Below, piece by piece: positions 16,926 through 23,761 of a stretch of DNA of 64,000 bases. The number at the start of each line of letters is the position of its first letter. Position 1 is the first letter of the stretch. This DNA is from Candidatus Methylomirabilota bacterium. GTDB lineage: Bacteria; Methylomirabilota; Methylomirabilia; Rokubacteriales; CSP1-6. The translations under genes were made by a program, and so were the position numbers. The notes beneath the pieces are model-generated. The model was not told where the DNA came from. It did not search any database and worked only from the letters and a program-made list of their open reading frames with translations. The DNA is taken from the NCBI GenBank assembly GCA_035709005.1, contig DASTFB010000047.1, forward strand, positions 84,878-148,877. The letters run 5' to 3'.

Positions 16926-18278
16926 ATGCACGATCGCATCCGCGTGCTGGTCGTGGACGACGATGCTGAGGTTCGTGCGCTGCTCGGCCGGGTTCTCACC
17001 AAGGCCGGATTCACGGTGGGCGAGGCGGTCTCCGGCGCCGAGGGGATGGCCCTTCTCGGCCGGCACGAGTACGACGTGGCCCTCGTCGATGTGAAGCTTC
17101 CCGACGCATCCGGTCTCGACATCCTTCGCTGGGCCCGTGAGGCCGAGGCCGACACGGAGTTCATCGTCCTCACCGGCAACGCGGATGTGGAGACCGCGGT
17201 GGAAGCCATGCGGCTGGGCGCCTACGATTTTCTCGGGAAACCCTGGCGCAACGCCGAGCTCGTGGAGGTCCTGGGCAAGGCCGCGGAAAAGAAGAAGCTG
17301 CGCCGGGAGAACTCCGCGCTCCGAGAGGTGATGACCCGTCGTGACGGCCTCCCCCAGATCGTGGGGGCGACGCCGGAAGTTCAGGATCTGATCTCGATCA
17401 TCGGGCGGGTCGCCCAGAGCGACAGTCCGGTTCTCATCCTCGGTGAGAGCGGGACCGGCAAGGAGCTCGTCGCCCGGACCATCCACCTCAAGAGCCGCCG
17501 GGCGAGCCGGTCGTTCGTGTCGGTCAACTGCGGCGCGTTTCCCGACACCCTCCTCGAGACGGAGCTGTTCGGGCACAAGCGCGGCGCATTCAGCGGGGCC
17601 GTGGCCTCGCGGGTCGGTCTGTTCGAGGCCGCGGACGGCGGGACGCTGTTCCTGGACGAGATCGGTGAGATGTCTCCCGCCATGCAAGTGCGCCTCTTGC
17701 GTGTGCTCGATTCCGGCGAGGTGCGCCGGGTCGGCGAAGAGCGGGCGTTTCACGTGGACGCGCGGATCCTGGCCGCCACCAACAAGGATCTGAGCCGGGA
17801 AGCCGCCGAGGGGCGGTTCCGCTGGGACCTGTTCTACCGGGTGAGCACGATCAGTGTGCCCGTTCCCTCCCTGCGGCAACGCCGGGCCGACATCCCGCTG
17901 CTGGTCCAGCACTTCACCGGGCCCGCCACCCGGGGCAAGTCCCTGAAGTTCGCCGCCGAGGCCATGGACCGACTGATGAGCTATTCGTGGCCCGGCAACA
18001 TCCGGGAGCTGCGGAACCTGGTCGAGCGCCTGATGATCCTGCACGAGGGCGACGAGGTCCGCGTCAATGACTTACCGGCCGAGCTGGGCGCGCCCGCCCG
18101 CGCCGCCCCCGAGCCGGAAGCTGCGCTGGTCTCGTTGCAGGAGATCGAGCGCCGCCACGTCGAGCGCGTGCTTCAGGCCACCGGCTGGAACAAGGCCCAG
18201 GCCGCGCGAGTCCTCGACGTCGACATCAAGACCCTGAACAAGAAGATCCGCGACTACGGCCTGAGCCGTTCTGCCTGA
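16926..18278 (+). CDS. NtrC-family sigma-54-dependent response regulator
   Basis: 450 residues. Receiver domain 1-120 with acidic pocket D11-D13 and phospho-acceptor D55; AAA+ domain about 140-370 with Walker A GESGTGKE, Walker B GGTLFLDEIGE and the sigma-54 contact loop GAFSGA (GAFTGA variant with Ser); C-terminal Fis-type helix-turn-helix (VERVLQATGWNKAQAARVLDVD). It activates sigma-54 RNA polymerase when phosphorylated. No histidine kinase gene is adjacent. A sigma-54-type promoter lies 105 bp after its stop, in front of two small genes, so these are plausible targets. Confidence 0.93.
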   Translation: MHDRIRVLVVDDDAEVRALLGRVLTKAGFTVGEAVSGAEGMALLGRHEYDVALVDVKLPDASGLDILRWAREAEADTEFIVLTGNADVETAVEAMRLGAYDFLGKPWRNAELVEVLGKAAEKKKLRRENSALREVMTRRDGLPQIVGATPEVQDLISIIGRVAQSDSPVLILGESGTGKELVARTIHLKSRRASRSFVSVNCGAFPDTLLETELFGHKRGAFSGAVASRVGLFEAADGGTLFLDEIGEMSPAMQVRLLRVLDSGEVRRVGEERAFHVDARILAATNKDLSREAAEGRFRWDLFYRVSTISVPVPSLRQRRADIPLLVQHFTGPATRGKSLKFAAEAMDRLMSYSWPGNIRELRNLVERLMILHEGDEVRVNDLPAELGAPARAAPEPEAALVSLQEIERRHVERVLQATGWNKAQAARVLDVDIKTLNKKIRDYGLSRSA

Positions 18279-18380
18279 CTCTCCCGGGAGAAAGTCCCCG
18301 TCCCGGGGATGTTCTCCCAGGCCTCGCCGTTTTCACCGTCCCGCGACGCCTCGATTCAATGCTGACTTAGCGCGCACCGC

Positions 18381-18403
18381 GTGTGGCACCCCGGTTGCCA
18401 CAC
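18381..18403 (+). promoter_or_regulatory. Sigma-54-type promoter within a perfect inverted repeat
   Basis: TGGCAC-N5-TTGC at 18384-18398 has the invariant GG (18385-18386) and GC (18397-18398) separated by exactly ten bases. The same bases form an inverted repeat GTGTGGCA-N7-TGCCACAC (18381-18403). Transcription would start near 18410, only about six bases before the ATG at 18416, so the first gene would be nearly leaderless. Last base of the -12 element is C rather than A/T. Confidence 0.6.
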
Positions 18404-18415
18404 ACCCCAGGTGAG

Positions 18416-18826
18416 ATGAACATCACGAGCCCGCGCTTGCTGCAGCCGGAGCTGCACCTCCCGGGTGAGGCCCCGAGGCCCCGCGCTTCCGGGATAACGC
18501 TCTGGCGCCCCGGGATCGTCCTGCCCGACGCGTTCGCCACGGCCCGTTCTCCCCGGGTGGTCGTCGCCGAGCCGACGACGAGGCCCGACGCGGTGCGGGC
18601 ACAGCTCGAGGCGACCCAGTCGCTGTTGTCTTCCATGGCCGAGGCCCAGATGGCGCTCGGCGCCCGGGCCGCGGCCGCCGAGCGGCGTGCCGCGACGGCG
18701 GGCTCGCCGGGCCTCAGAGTGGCGGCGGTGGTGGAGGCCTATCGGATCCACGCGGAGCTCGACGGCATCCTGCGCAGGACGCTCCAGCGCGCCCAGGCCC
18801 TCTTGGAAGAGCGAGGACTGCGATGA
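18416..18826 (+). CDS. Unknown Ala-rich helical protein under sigma-54-type promoter
   Basis: 136 residues. ATG at 18416 directly follows AGGTGAG, too close for ideal spacing but consistent with a near-leaderless transcript from the sigma-54 promoter. Residues 1-60 are Pro/Arg-rich and irregular; residues 65-136 are Ala/Glu/Arg helical (RAQLEATQSLLSSMAEAQ ... LRRTLQRAQALLEERGL), likely coiled coil. No known domain, no signal peptide. The stop overlaps the next start in an ATGA junction, so both products are coupled. Confidence 0.6.
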   Translation: MNITSPRLLQPELHLPGEAPRPRASGITLWRPGIVLPDAFATARSPRVVVAEPTTRPDAVRAQLEATQSLLSSMAEAQMALGARAAAAERRAATAGSPGLRVAAVVEAYRIHAELDGILRRTLQRAQALLEERGLR

Positions 18827-19095
18827 ACGTCTACTACTTGCCCACGCGTACCCAGAATGAGCCTGTTTCCACGATCTCCGAATGGCCGAGCCTGGCCGTG
18901 CGTCTGCGCAACGCCTGGTGGCGACTGCGGCTGGCCGTGATCGAGATGCGGGGGATCCTCCGATCCCAGCCCCGCTACACGGCCTACGATTTCTTCTCGG
19001 CGGCGCCCCTGCCGCCCCGCCCGTGCGGCCCGGCCCGGATCATCGATTTCGAGCAAGCGCGCCAGCGACTCCGGCCGGTCGCGCACGAGGTCTGA
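18823..19095 (+). CDS. Unknown small basic protein, coupled to preceding gene
   Basis: 90 residues. Starts in a 4-bp overlap with the preceding gene. Contains SLAVRLRNAWWRLRLAVIEM, a basic amphipathic helix with Trp-Trp, followed by a Pro-rich region and a C-terminal IIDFEQARQRLRPV segment. The helix could associate with membranes, but there is no clear transmembrane span. No recognised family. Its position in a sigma-54-controlled pair behind an NtrC-type regulator is the only functional clue. Confidence 0.6.
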   Translation: MNVYYLPTRTQNEPVSTISEWPSLAVRLRNAWWRLRLAVIEMRGILRSQPRYTAYDFFSAAPLPPRPCGPARIIDFEQARQRLRPVAHEV

Positions 19096-19156
19096 GACTC
19101 TCCCCGCTCGATTGACAGGCGTCCGCGGGCTCGCTAGAAGAGGCTCAGGTCCTCGG

Positions 19157-19477
19157 ATGGGACGAGTCTGGATCATGGTGACGGCGGCGGTGCTGGCCGT
19201 GGCCGCCGGCTGCGGCGACCGGCCACAATTGAATGCTGAGGCCGAACGCGGGCGCCAGGTCTACCTCACGCAGTGCACGGCGTGCCACGCGACCGACCCG
19301 TCCCAGGCCGGGCCGCTCGGGCCTCCGGTCAAAGGCTCGTCCCGCGAGTTGCTGGAGGCCAAGGTGCTCCGAGGCACGTACCCGCCGGGCTACCAGCCCA
19401 AGCGTCCCACCCACCTCATGCCGCCCCAGCCGGCGCTCGCTCCCGACATTCCGCCGCTCGCTGCATACCTGGAATGA
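19157..19477 (+). CDS. Mono-heme cytochrome c lipoprotein
   Basis: 106 residues. Signal peptide with AAGC19 as a probable lipidation site; heme motif C40-T-A-C43-H44 and a C-terminal Met in HLMPPQ as likely sixth ligand. A class I cytochrome c fold of small size, exported and probably anchored on the periplasmic face. It is convergent with a PuuD-like membrane protein, whose homologues carry a cytochrome c domain at their C-terminus. Both genes end within a shared hairpin. Confidence 0.85.
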   Translation: MGRVWIMVTAAVLAVAAGCGDRPQLNAEAERGRQVYLTQCTACHATDPSQAGPLGPPVKGSSRELLEAKVLRGTYPPGYQPKRPTHLMPPQPALAPDIPPLAAYLE

Positions 19478-19508
19478 GGGCGAGCGCCGTCGCGGAGACG
19501 GGCCCTCA
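19475..19508. terminator. Hairpin between convergent genes, bidirectional terminator candidate
   Basis: Outer arms TGAGGGC (19475-19481) and GCCCTCA (19502-19508) are perfect complements, with an inner CCGTC/GACGG stem. The hairpin overlaps the stop codons of both the cytochrome c gene (+) and the PuuD-like gene (-). There is no T-tract, so intrinsic termination is uncertain. Confidence 0.45.
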
Positions 19509-20225
19509 GGGGAACATGATCTCCAGCCCGAAGTAGAGGATCGCGGTCAGAACGAAACCCGCCCAGAACGTGCCTTTGACGCTGCCGAGCACCTTCTTGC
19601 CGGGCCCCGTCGTGCCGACCATGGCGTTGGCCTCGGCGGCGATCAAGACGATGGTCAGCAGGATGAGAGCGCCAGCGATGGCCCCACCGGTGGCCTGAGC
19701 GAACATGGGCAGATGGCTGGCCGCGCCCATGAAGAACAGCATGGGAATCGAGAGCAGGGTGTTCGTCCGGGATGCGAACCCGCCCCGCTGCCCCCGGGCC
19801 GCGGCCTCCGCGATGGCCTGTCCGCCCTTGGCGACCTGCCTCGCCGAGGCGATGACCACCTGCTGGGCCGGCCAGATCACGAACCAGACGTTGAACCACA
19901 AGATGCTGCCCAACATCCCACCGTAGAAGATGGCCCAGCCGTACGAGGTGTTGAAGAAGCCGTCGAGCCCGAGTTGTCCGATCTTGTGCAGGATGATGAG
20001 CCAGCCGGTGATGAACGTGAGCATGGCGCCCCACCGGAACCACCACAAAGCCCGCTCGACCAGGCCGCCGGTGATCATGCCGCTACGGACGGGAGCCTCA
20101 GCCCCCGCGAAGTAAGGAGTCTGGACGAAGTTAAAGTAGTAGAGCAGCCCGATCCAGGTGATCCCGGCGAGGAAATGGAACCACCGCAGGAAGAACAGCC
20201 AACCCTCTCCGCTGAACAGCGCCAT
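19506..20225 (-). CDS. PuuD-like (urate hydroxylase N-terminal, DUF989) membrane protein without heme domain
   Basis: 239 residues, ATG with GAGGAGGGG upstream. About six transmembrane segments; segments FLRWFHFLAGITWIGLLYYFNFVQ and LWWFRWGAMLTFITGWLI match the membrane part of PuuD-type urate oxidases, which oxidise urate and pass electrons to a fused C-terminal cytochrome c. Here the protein stops after the membrane part. A separate cytochrome c gene lies tail to tail with it. No other purine-degradation gene is present, so a urate substrate is only a possibility. Downstream of the hyperacidic gene on the same strand (29-bp gap). Confidence 0.75.
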   Translation of the reverse strand: MALFSGEGWLFFLRWFHFLAGITWIGLLYYFNFVQTPYFAGAEAPVRSGMITGGLVERALWWFRWGAMLTFITGWLIILHKIGQLGLDGFFNTSYGWAIFYGGMLGSILWFNVWFVIWPAQQVVIASARQVAKGGQAIAEAAARGQRGGFASRTNTLLSIPMLFFMGAASHLPMFAQATGGAIAGALILLTIVLIAAEANAMVGTTGPGKKVLGSVKGTFWAGFVLTAILYFGLEIMFP

Positions 20226-20254
20226 GGTCTGGCCCCTCCTCGTCGCGTGATGGA

Positions 20255-20551
20255 CTACTTCTCCTCCTCGACCTCCTCATCCTCCTCCTCGTCGACGTCG
20301 TCGTCCTCGTCGAGGTCATCCTCCTCGTCGTCTTCGAGCTCGTCGTCCTCGAACTCGTCGTCGTCCTCGAGCTCGTCCTCATCGGCGACGTCGTCGTCGT
20401 CCTCGAGCTCGTCGTCGTCCTCATCGCCTTCGTCGTCCTCGAGCTCGTCCTCGTCGTCCTCGGAGTCGTCGTCTTCTTCTTCGTCTTCGTCGGCGTAGCG
20501 ATGACGGAGTGCGAGATCGGTGTCATGCCAGGGGTGTGTCCGCAACTGCAT
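20255..20551 (-). CDS. Hyperacidic Asp/Glu-repeat protein
   Basis: 98 residues. The first 19 residues are ordinary (MQLRTHPWHDTDLALRHRY); from residue 20 on about four fifths of residues are Asp or Glu, arranged as DELEDD/EDDE-like units, ending in VEEEK. ATG is preceded by GGAGGAACC at good spacing, and a consensus-like -10 TATAAT with -35 TTGGAC lies upstream on this strand, so expression is likely. The opposite strand reads as poly-Ser, a shadow. Function unknown; such tails bind cations or basic proteins. Encoded in the same direction as the PuuD-like gene. Confidence 0.62.
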   Translation of the reverse strand: MQLRTHPWHDTDLALRHRYADEDEEEDDDSEDDEDELEDDEGDEDDDELEDDDDVADEDELEDDDEFEDDELEDDEEDDLDEDDDVDEEEDEEVEEEK

Positions 20552-20625
20552 TGAAGGTTCCTCCGAGCCGTGCCCGGCTTGACTTGAGTAGCTGGAATCG
20601 CTACCGTTGGCTTGCTCGAAGCGGG

Positions 20626-20653
20626 ATTATAGCAAAACGGCCCACCTGTCCAA
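20626..20653 (-). promoter_or_regulatory. Sigma-70-type promoter for the hyperacidic gene
   Basis: On the minus strand: TTGGAC (20648-20653), 16-bp spacer, TATAAT (20626-20631, perfect -10). It drives toward the acidic gene start at 20551 and then the PuuD-like gene. It sits 7 bp before the tRNA gene on the other strand. Confidence 0.6.
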
Positions 20654-20660
20654 CGGATTC

Positions 20661-20735
20661 GGCGGTGTAGCTCAGCGGCAGAGCAGGGGTCTCATAAGCC
20701 CCGTGTCGGAGGTTCAATTCCTCCCACCGCCACCA
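20661..20735 (+). tRNA. tRNA-Met (CAT anticodon, elongator-type)
   Basis: Complete cloverleaf: acceptor GGCGGTG/CACCGCC, D stem GCTC/GAGC, anticodon stem GGGGT/GCCCC with loop CTCATAA (anticodon CAT), T stem GGAGG/CCTCC with TTCAATT loop, discriminator A and encoded CCA. A paired first base excludes the initiator tRNA. A lysidine-modified tRNA-Ile(CAT) cannot be fully excluded; tilS is 8 kb away. Confidence 0.93.
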
Positions 20736-20756
20736 CCCACGATCCCGACACGGTCG

Positions 20757-21206
20757 TCAACGGTGTTCGGAGTGGCTGCAGCGCGGGCAGTAGCCTTTGA
20801 ACACCGTTTCCTGACCGACGATCCGGTGACCGAAGCGCTGGGACTCCGGCAGCTGGAGTTTCCCGCGGGGAAACACGTCGTGGACTTCACCGCACCGGAG
20901 ACACACCAGGTGATCGTGCCGGTGCTCGGTGTTCGGGTCGTACCGGGTCGGGCTGCCGGGGACCTCCATTTGCTGGAGCTCCTTCAGCGCGACCAGCTCG
21001 TTGAGGGTGTTGTAGACGGTGGCCAGGCTGAGCTCGGGCAGGTGACGCCGCGCCCGCTGGAAGACCTGCTCGACCGTCAGATGCACGTGATCGCCGTCGA
21101 GGGCCTGGGCGATCACCCGGCGCTGCGCCGTCATGCGCCAGTCGGGCCGGCCCTGCAGGCGGTCGATAAGTCGGCGTGGCTCCGTCACAAAATCATTGTA
21201 CGACAC
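20757..21206 (-). CDS. Fur-family metalloregulator (PerR/Fur-like)
   Basis: 149 residues from GTG; an ATG at residue 25 would remove the first helix, so GTG is preferred. Winged-helix domain 20-95 (MTAQRRVIAQAL, then SLATVYNTLNELVAL), then the dimerisation domain with the HRHDHLVC metal site and two CxxC pairs (CLRC, CPRC) for the structural zinc. Divergent from rubrerythrin, so a PerR-type peroxide sensor that represses rubrerythrin is likely. An AT-rich 19-bp inverted repeat lies over the -10 of the rubrerythrin promoter. Confidence 0.9.
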   Translation of the reverse strand: MSYNDFVTEPRRLIDRLQGRPDWRMTAQRRVIAQALDGDHVHLTVEQVFQRARRHLPELSLATVYNTLNELVALKELQQMEVPGSPTRYDPNTEHRHDHLVCLRCGEVHDVFPRGKLQLPESQRFGHRIVGQETVFKGYCPRCSHSEHR

Positions 21207-21225
21207 TCCCCGGACGAGTCCAGCC

Positions 21226-21253
21226 TTGATTTTGAGTCATTCTAGATTAAGAT
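21226..21253 (+). promoter_or_regulatory. Rubrerythrin promoter
   Basis: TTGATT (21226-21231), 16-bp spacer, TAAGAT (21248-21253). It is the only AT-rich patch in the divergent gap and points toward rubrerythrin, starting transcription near 21260. Confidence 0.55.
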
Positions 21254-21261
21254 CACATCTA
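21243..21261. promoter_or_regulatory. Fur/PerR-type operator candidate
   Basis: TAGAT-N9-ATCTA, a 19-bp imperfect palindrome, the size of Fur-family boxes, covering the -10 element of the rubrerythrin promoter next to the divergent Fur-family gene. Inference from position and symmetry. Confidence 0.5.
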
Positions 21262-21304
21262 ACTTGGGCTCGACGCGACACCCTATCACCCGATCGGAGG
21301 ACGC

Positions 21305-21724
21305 ATGACGAAGCTGAAAGGATCGAAGACCCACGAGAACCTCAAGCACGCGTTTGCCGGGGAGTCGCAGGCCAACCGGCGGTACCTCTACTTCGCCAAG
21401 GTGGCGGACGTGGAGGGCTACCCGGAGATCGCGGGCAACTTCCGTGAGACCGCGGAAGGCGAGACGGGGCACGCCCACGGCCATCTGGATTACCTGAAGG
21501 CGGTCGGGGACCCCGCCACCGACCTGGCGATCGGGCCGACGGACGCCAATCTTCGGGCGGCCATCGCCGGAGAGACCTACGAGTACACCGATATGTACCC
21601 CGGCATGGCCAAGACGGCGCGGGCCGAGGGCTTCCCGGAGATCGCCGACTGGTTCGAGACGCTGGCCAAGGCGGAGAAGTCGCACGCCGGTCGTTTCGAG
21701 AAGCTGCTGAAGACGATCAGCTAA
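21305..21724 (+). CDS. Rubrerythrin (diiron domain only)
   Basis: 139 residues, ATG after CGGAGGACGC. Ferritin-like four-helix bundle with the diiron ligands visible as [27 protein letters not shown] and AEKSHAGRF. The usual C-terminal rubredoxin domain is absent, so an outside electron donor is required. It reduces H2O2 to water in the cytoplasm. The next gene encodes a Cys-rich Fe-S protein of the GlpC type and then DUF3501; rubrerythrin, GlpC-like and DUF3501 genes commonly travel together, so the Fe-S protein is the candidate electron donor. Confidence 0.93.
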   Translation: MTKLKGSKTHENLKHAFAGESQANRRYLYFAKVADVEGYPEIAGNFRETAEGETGHAHGHLDYLKAVGDPATDLAIGPTDANLRAAIAGETYEYTDMYPGMAKTARAEGFPEIADWFETLAKAEKSHAGRFEKLLKTIS

Positions 21725-21780
21725 CCGACAGCGGGAGCCGGCCCGGAGAAATGCCGCGCCGGGCCGGCCCGCGCCCCCTC

Positions 21781-23151
21781 ATGTCTGACGACACCGACAT
21801 CGTCTCGTATCAACCGACAGCAGGACTGTCGTACGACCCTGCCGATCCCGTGTACTGGGACCGGGACGGTCTGGCCGGTGAGTTGCGGCGCACGTTCGCC
21901 ATCTGCCACGGGTGCCGGCTCTGCTTCAAATACTGCGACGTCTTCCCGAACCTGTTCGACCTGATCGACCGCCGACACCAGGGCGAAATCCCCCTCATCA
22001 CGCTCGAGGCCACGGCGGTCCTCGACGACTGTTTCCAGTGCAAGCTGTGCGAGGTGAACTGCCCGTACACCGTGCGGGATGGCCACGAGTACCGGCTGGA
22101 TTTTCCGAAGCTCGTGCATCGGCAGCGGGCTGTGCAGGTGCAGGCCTGTGGCCGGCGCCTCCGCGACCGATTGCTGGGCGATCCGGACCGGGCCGGCCGC
22201 GTGGCCCGGGCCAGTCTGGGCCTGGCCAACCTGGCCAGCCGCTCCCGGATGCTCCGCTGGCTGCTCGAAAAGGCCGTGGGCATCCATCGCGGCAAGCTGT
22301 TGCCGCCCTTTGCCCGGCGAACCTTCGAGGACTGGGCCCGGCGGACCGGCCGGCTGACCGCGACGCCGCCCGCGGAGGTCGTGCTCTTTCAGACGTGTTT
22401 CGTCCAACACAATGCGCCCGAGATCGGAGCCGACACGGTGGAGGTCCTGGAGCGGAACGGAGTCACCGTTCGCTGCGTGGCCGGGCTGCGCTGCTGCGGG
22501 ATGCCGGCGTGGGAGAAGGGGGACCTCGCGGGCGTGCAGGCTGCGGCGCGCGACAATCTCCGGCGCCTCCGCCCGTTCGTGGAGCAGGGGGCCCGCATCG
22601 TGGCCATCAACCCGACCTGCTCCATGATGCTGCGCCGGGAGTATCCCGGCCTCGTCGATCCGGCCGACCGTGAGGCCGCCGCCCGGGTGGCCGCAGCCAC
22701 CATGGACCCCGCGGAGTTCTTGTGGGGGATCCGGGACGAGCCTCGCTTCAATACGGCGTTTCAAAGCGCACCCGAGGGCACCATCGCCTACCACGTGCCT
22801 TGCCACCTGCGGGCCCAGGGCATCGGCTTCAAGAGCCGGGACCTGCTGCGCAAGATCCCCGGAGTCCGGCTGGCCATGGTCATGGAGTGCAGCGGCCACG
22901 ACGGCACCTACGCGATGACGGTCGAAGGGTTCGAGCCCTCCCGCCGCATCGGCATCAAAGCCTTTGCGGCCATGCAGGTGGCCGAGGCGAGCGTCTGGAC
23001 CAGCGACTGCCCCCTGGCCGCGCTCCAGTTCGCCCAGCACGCCGGGGCGCATCCGCTGCACCCCATGTCGGTCCTGGCCCGGGCCTACCGTCCGGACGGC
23101 TTCCCCCGTCGCCTCGCGCCGGCGCCGGCCGCGGGCCCGGAGCCCCGCTGA
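21781..23151 (+). CDS. GlpC/HdrD-like Fe-S oxidoreductase associated with rubrerythrin
   Basis: 456 residues. Two [4Fe-4S] motifs at the N-terminus (CHGCRLCFKYC and CFQCKLCEVNCP), then two CCG-type domains: one with LRCCGMPAWEKGD, the second with VPCHLRAQ and MECSGHDGTY, in which the canonical CCG is ECSG. CCG domains bind noncubane clusters or flavin-linked cofactors in heterodisulfide reductases, GlpC and glycolate oxidase subunits. Soluble; no membrane segment. It starts 56 bp after rubrerythrin, and its stop overlaps the next start by one base. Likely passes electrons to rubrerythrin. Confidence 0.87.
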   Translation: MSDDTDIVSYQPTAGLSYDPADPVYWDRDGLAGELRRTFAICHGCRLCFKYCDVFPNLFDLIDRRHQGEIPLITLEATAVLDDCFQCKLCEVNCPYTVRDGHEYRLDFPKLVHRQRAVQVQACGRRLRDRLLGDPDRAGRVARASLGLANLASRSRMLRWLLEKAVGIHRGKLLPPFARRTFEDWARRTGRLTATPPAEVVLFQTCFVQHNAPEIGADTVEVLERNGVTVRCVAGLRCCGMPAWEKGDLAGVQAAARDNLRRLRPFVEQGARIVAINPTCSMMLRREYPGLVDPADREAAARVAAATMDPAEFLWGIRDEPRFNTAFQSAPEGTIAYHVPCHLRAQGIGFKSRDLLRKIPGVRLAMVMECSGHDGTYAMTVEGFEPSRRIGIKAFAAMQVAEASVWTSDCPLAALQFAQHAGAHPLHPMSVLARAYRPDGFPRRLAPAPAAGPEPR

Positions 23152-23705
23152 TGACCCGACAGGTGCGCGTGGCCGACCTCCTCGATGCCGGCGCCTACGA
23201 GAGCCAGCGGCCCGCGTTTCGCGACGAGGTGTTCCGGGCCAAGGACCGGCGGCGGATCCACGTCGGCGAGTACTTCACCTTTCTCTTCGAGAACACGCTG
23301 ACGATCCGCTACCAGATCCAGGAGATGATCCGCGCCGAGCACATCGCCGACCGGGCGGCCATCCAGCACGAGGTGGACACCTACAACGGCTTGCTGGGCG
23401 GACCGGGGGAGCTCGGCTGCACCCTGCTGATCGAGATCGATGACCCCGCCCTGCGGGCCACGCGGCTCCGCGAGTGGTACGGGCTCCCCGAGCACGTCTA
23501 CGTGCGCTTGCCGGATGGCGGCACCGTGCGAGCCAGCTTCGACGAGTCCCAGCGCGGTCAGGGGCGCCTCTCCTCGGTGCAGTACCTGAAGTTCCGGGTG
23601 GGGTCGGCAGTGCCGGTCGCGGTGGGCATCGACCTGCCCGGCCTCGCCGCCGAGGTGCCCTTGACCCCCGCCCAGCGGGCGGCCCTCACCGAAGATCTCG
23701 AGTAG
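23151..23705 (+). CDS. DUF3501 protein
   Basis: 184 residues, ATG overlapping the preceding TGA. Recognised from the RRIHVGEYFTFLFENTLTIRYQIQEMIRAE segment (residues about 34-63) and the middle YNGLLGGPGELGCTL, both family hallmarks. Function of DUF3501 is not established; it is encoded with rubrerythrin and GlpC-like proteins in many aerobic bacteria, so a role in the same peroxide-reducing system is inferred. No Cys pair or cofactor motif is visible. Confidence 0.85.
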   Translation: MTRQVRVADLLDAGAYESQRPAFRDEVFRAKDRRRIHVGEYFTFLFENTLTIRYQIQEMIRAEHIADRAAIQHEVDTYNGLLGGPGELGCTLLIEIDDPALRATRLREWYGLPEHVYVRLPDGGTVRASFDESQRGQGRLSSVQYLKFRVGSAVPVAVGIDLPGLAAEVPLTPAQRAALTEDLE

Positions 23706-23761
23706 CCCGGCTTCCGCTCCCACCAAACTTTGCTAGACTCGTGCCCCGTGGAGGTGGCCCG

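Noticed and set aside
18298..18315. TCCCCG-TCC-CGGGGA hairpin after the sigma-54 regulator
   Set aside because: A stem of only 6 bp with no T-tract; in DNA this rich in GC such hairpins arise by chance.
19233..20498. Long + strand frame with a poly-Ser end
   Set aside because: It is antisense to the PuuD-like and hyperacidic genes; the minus strand carries the promoter, ribosome sites and recognised domain.
20661..20735. tRNA-Ile(CAT) instead of tRNA-Met
   Set aside because: Anticodon CAT alone cannot separate them; the body lacks features that I would need to call Ile, so elongator Met is reported with the caveat.
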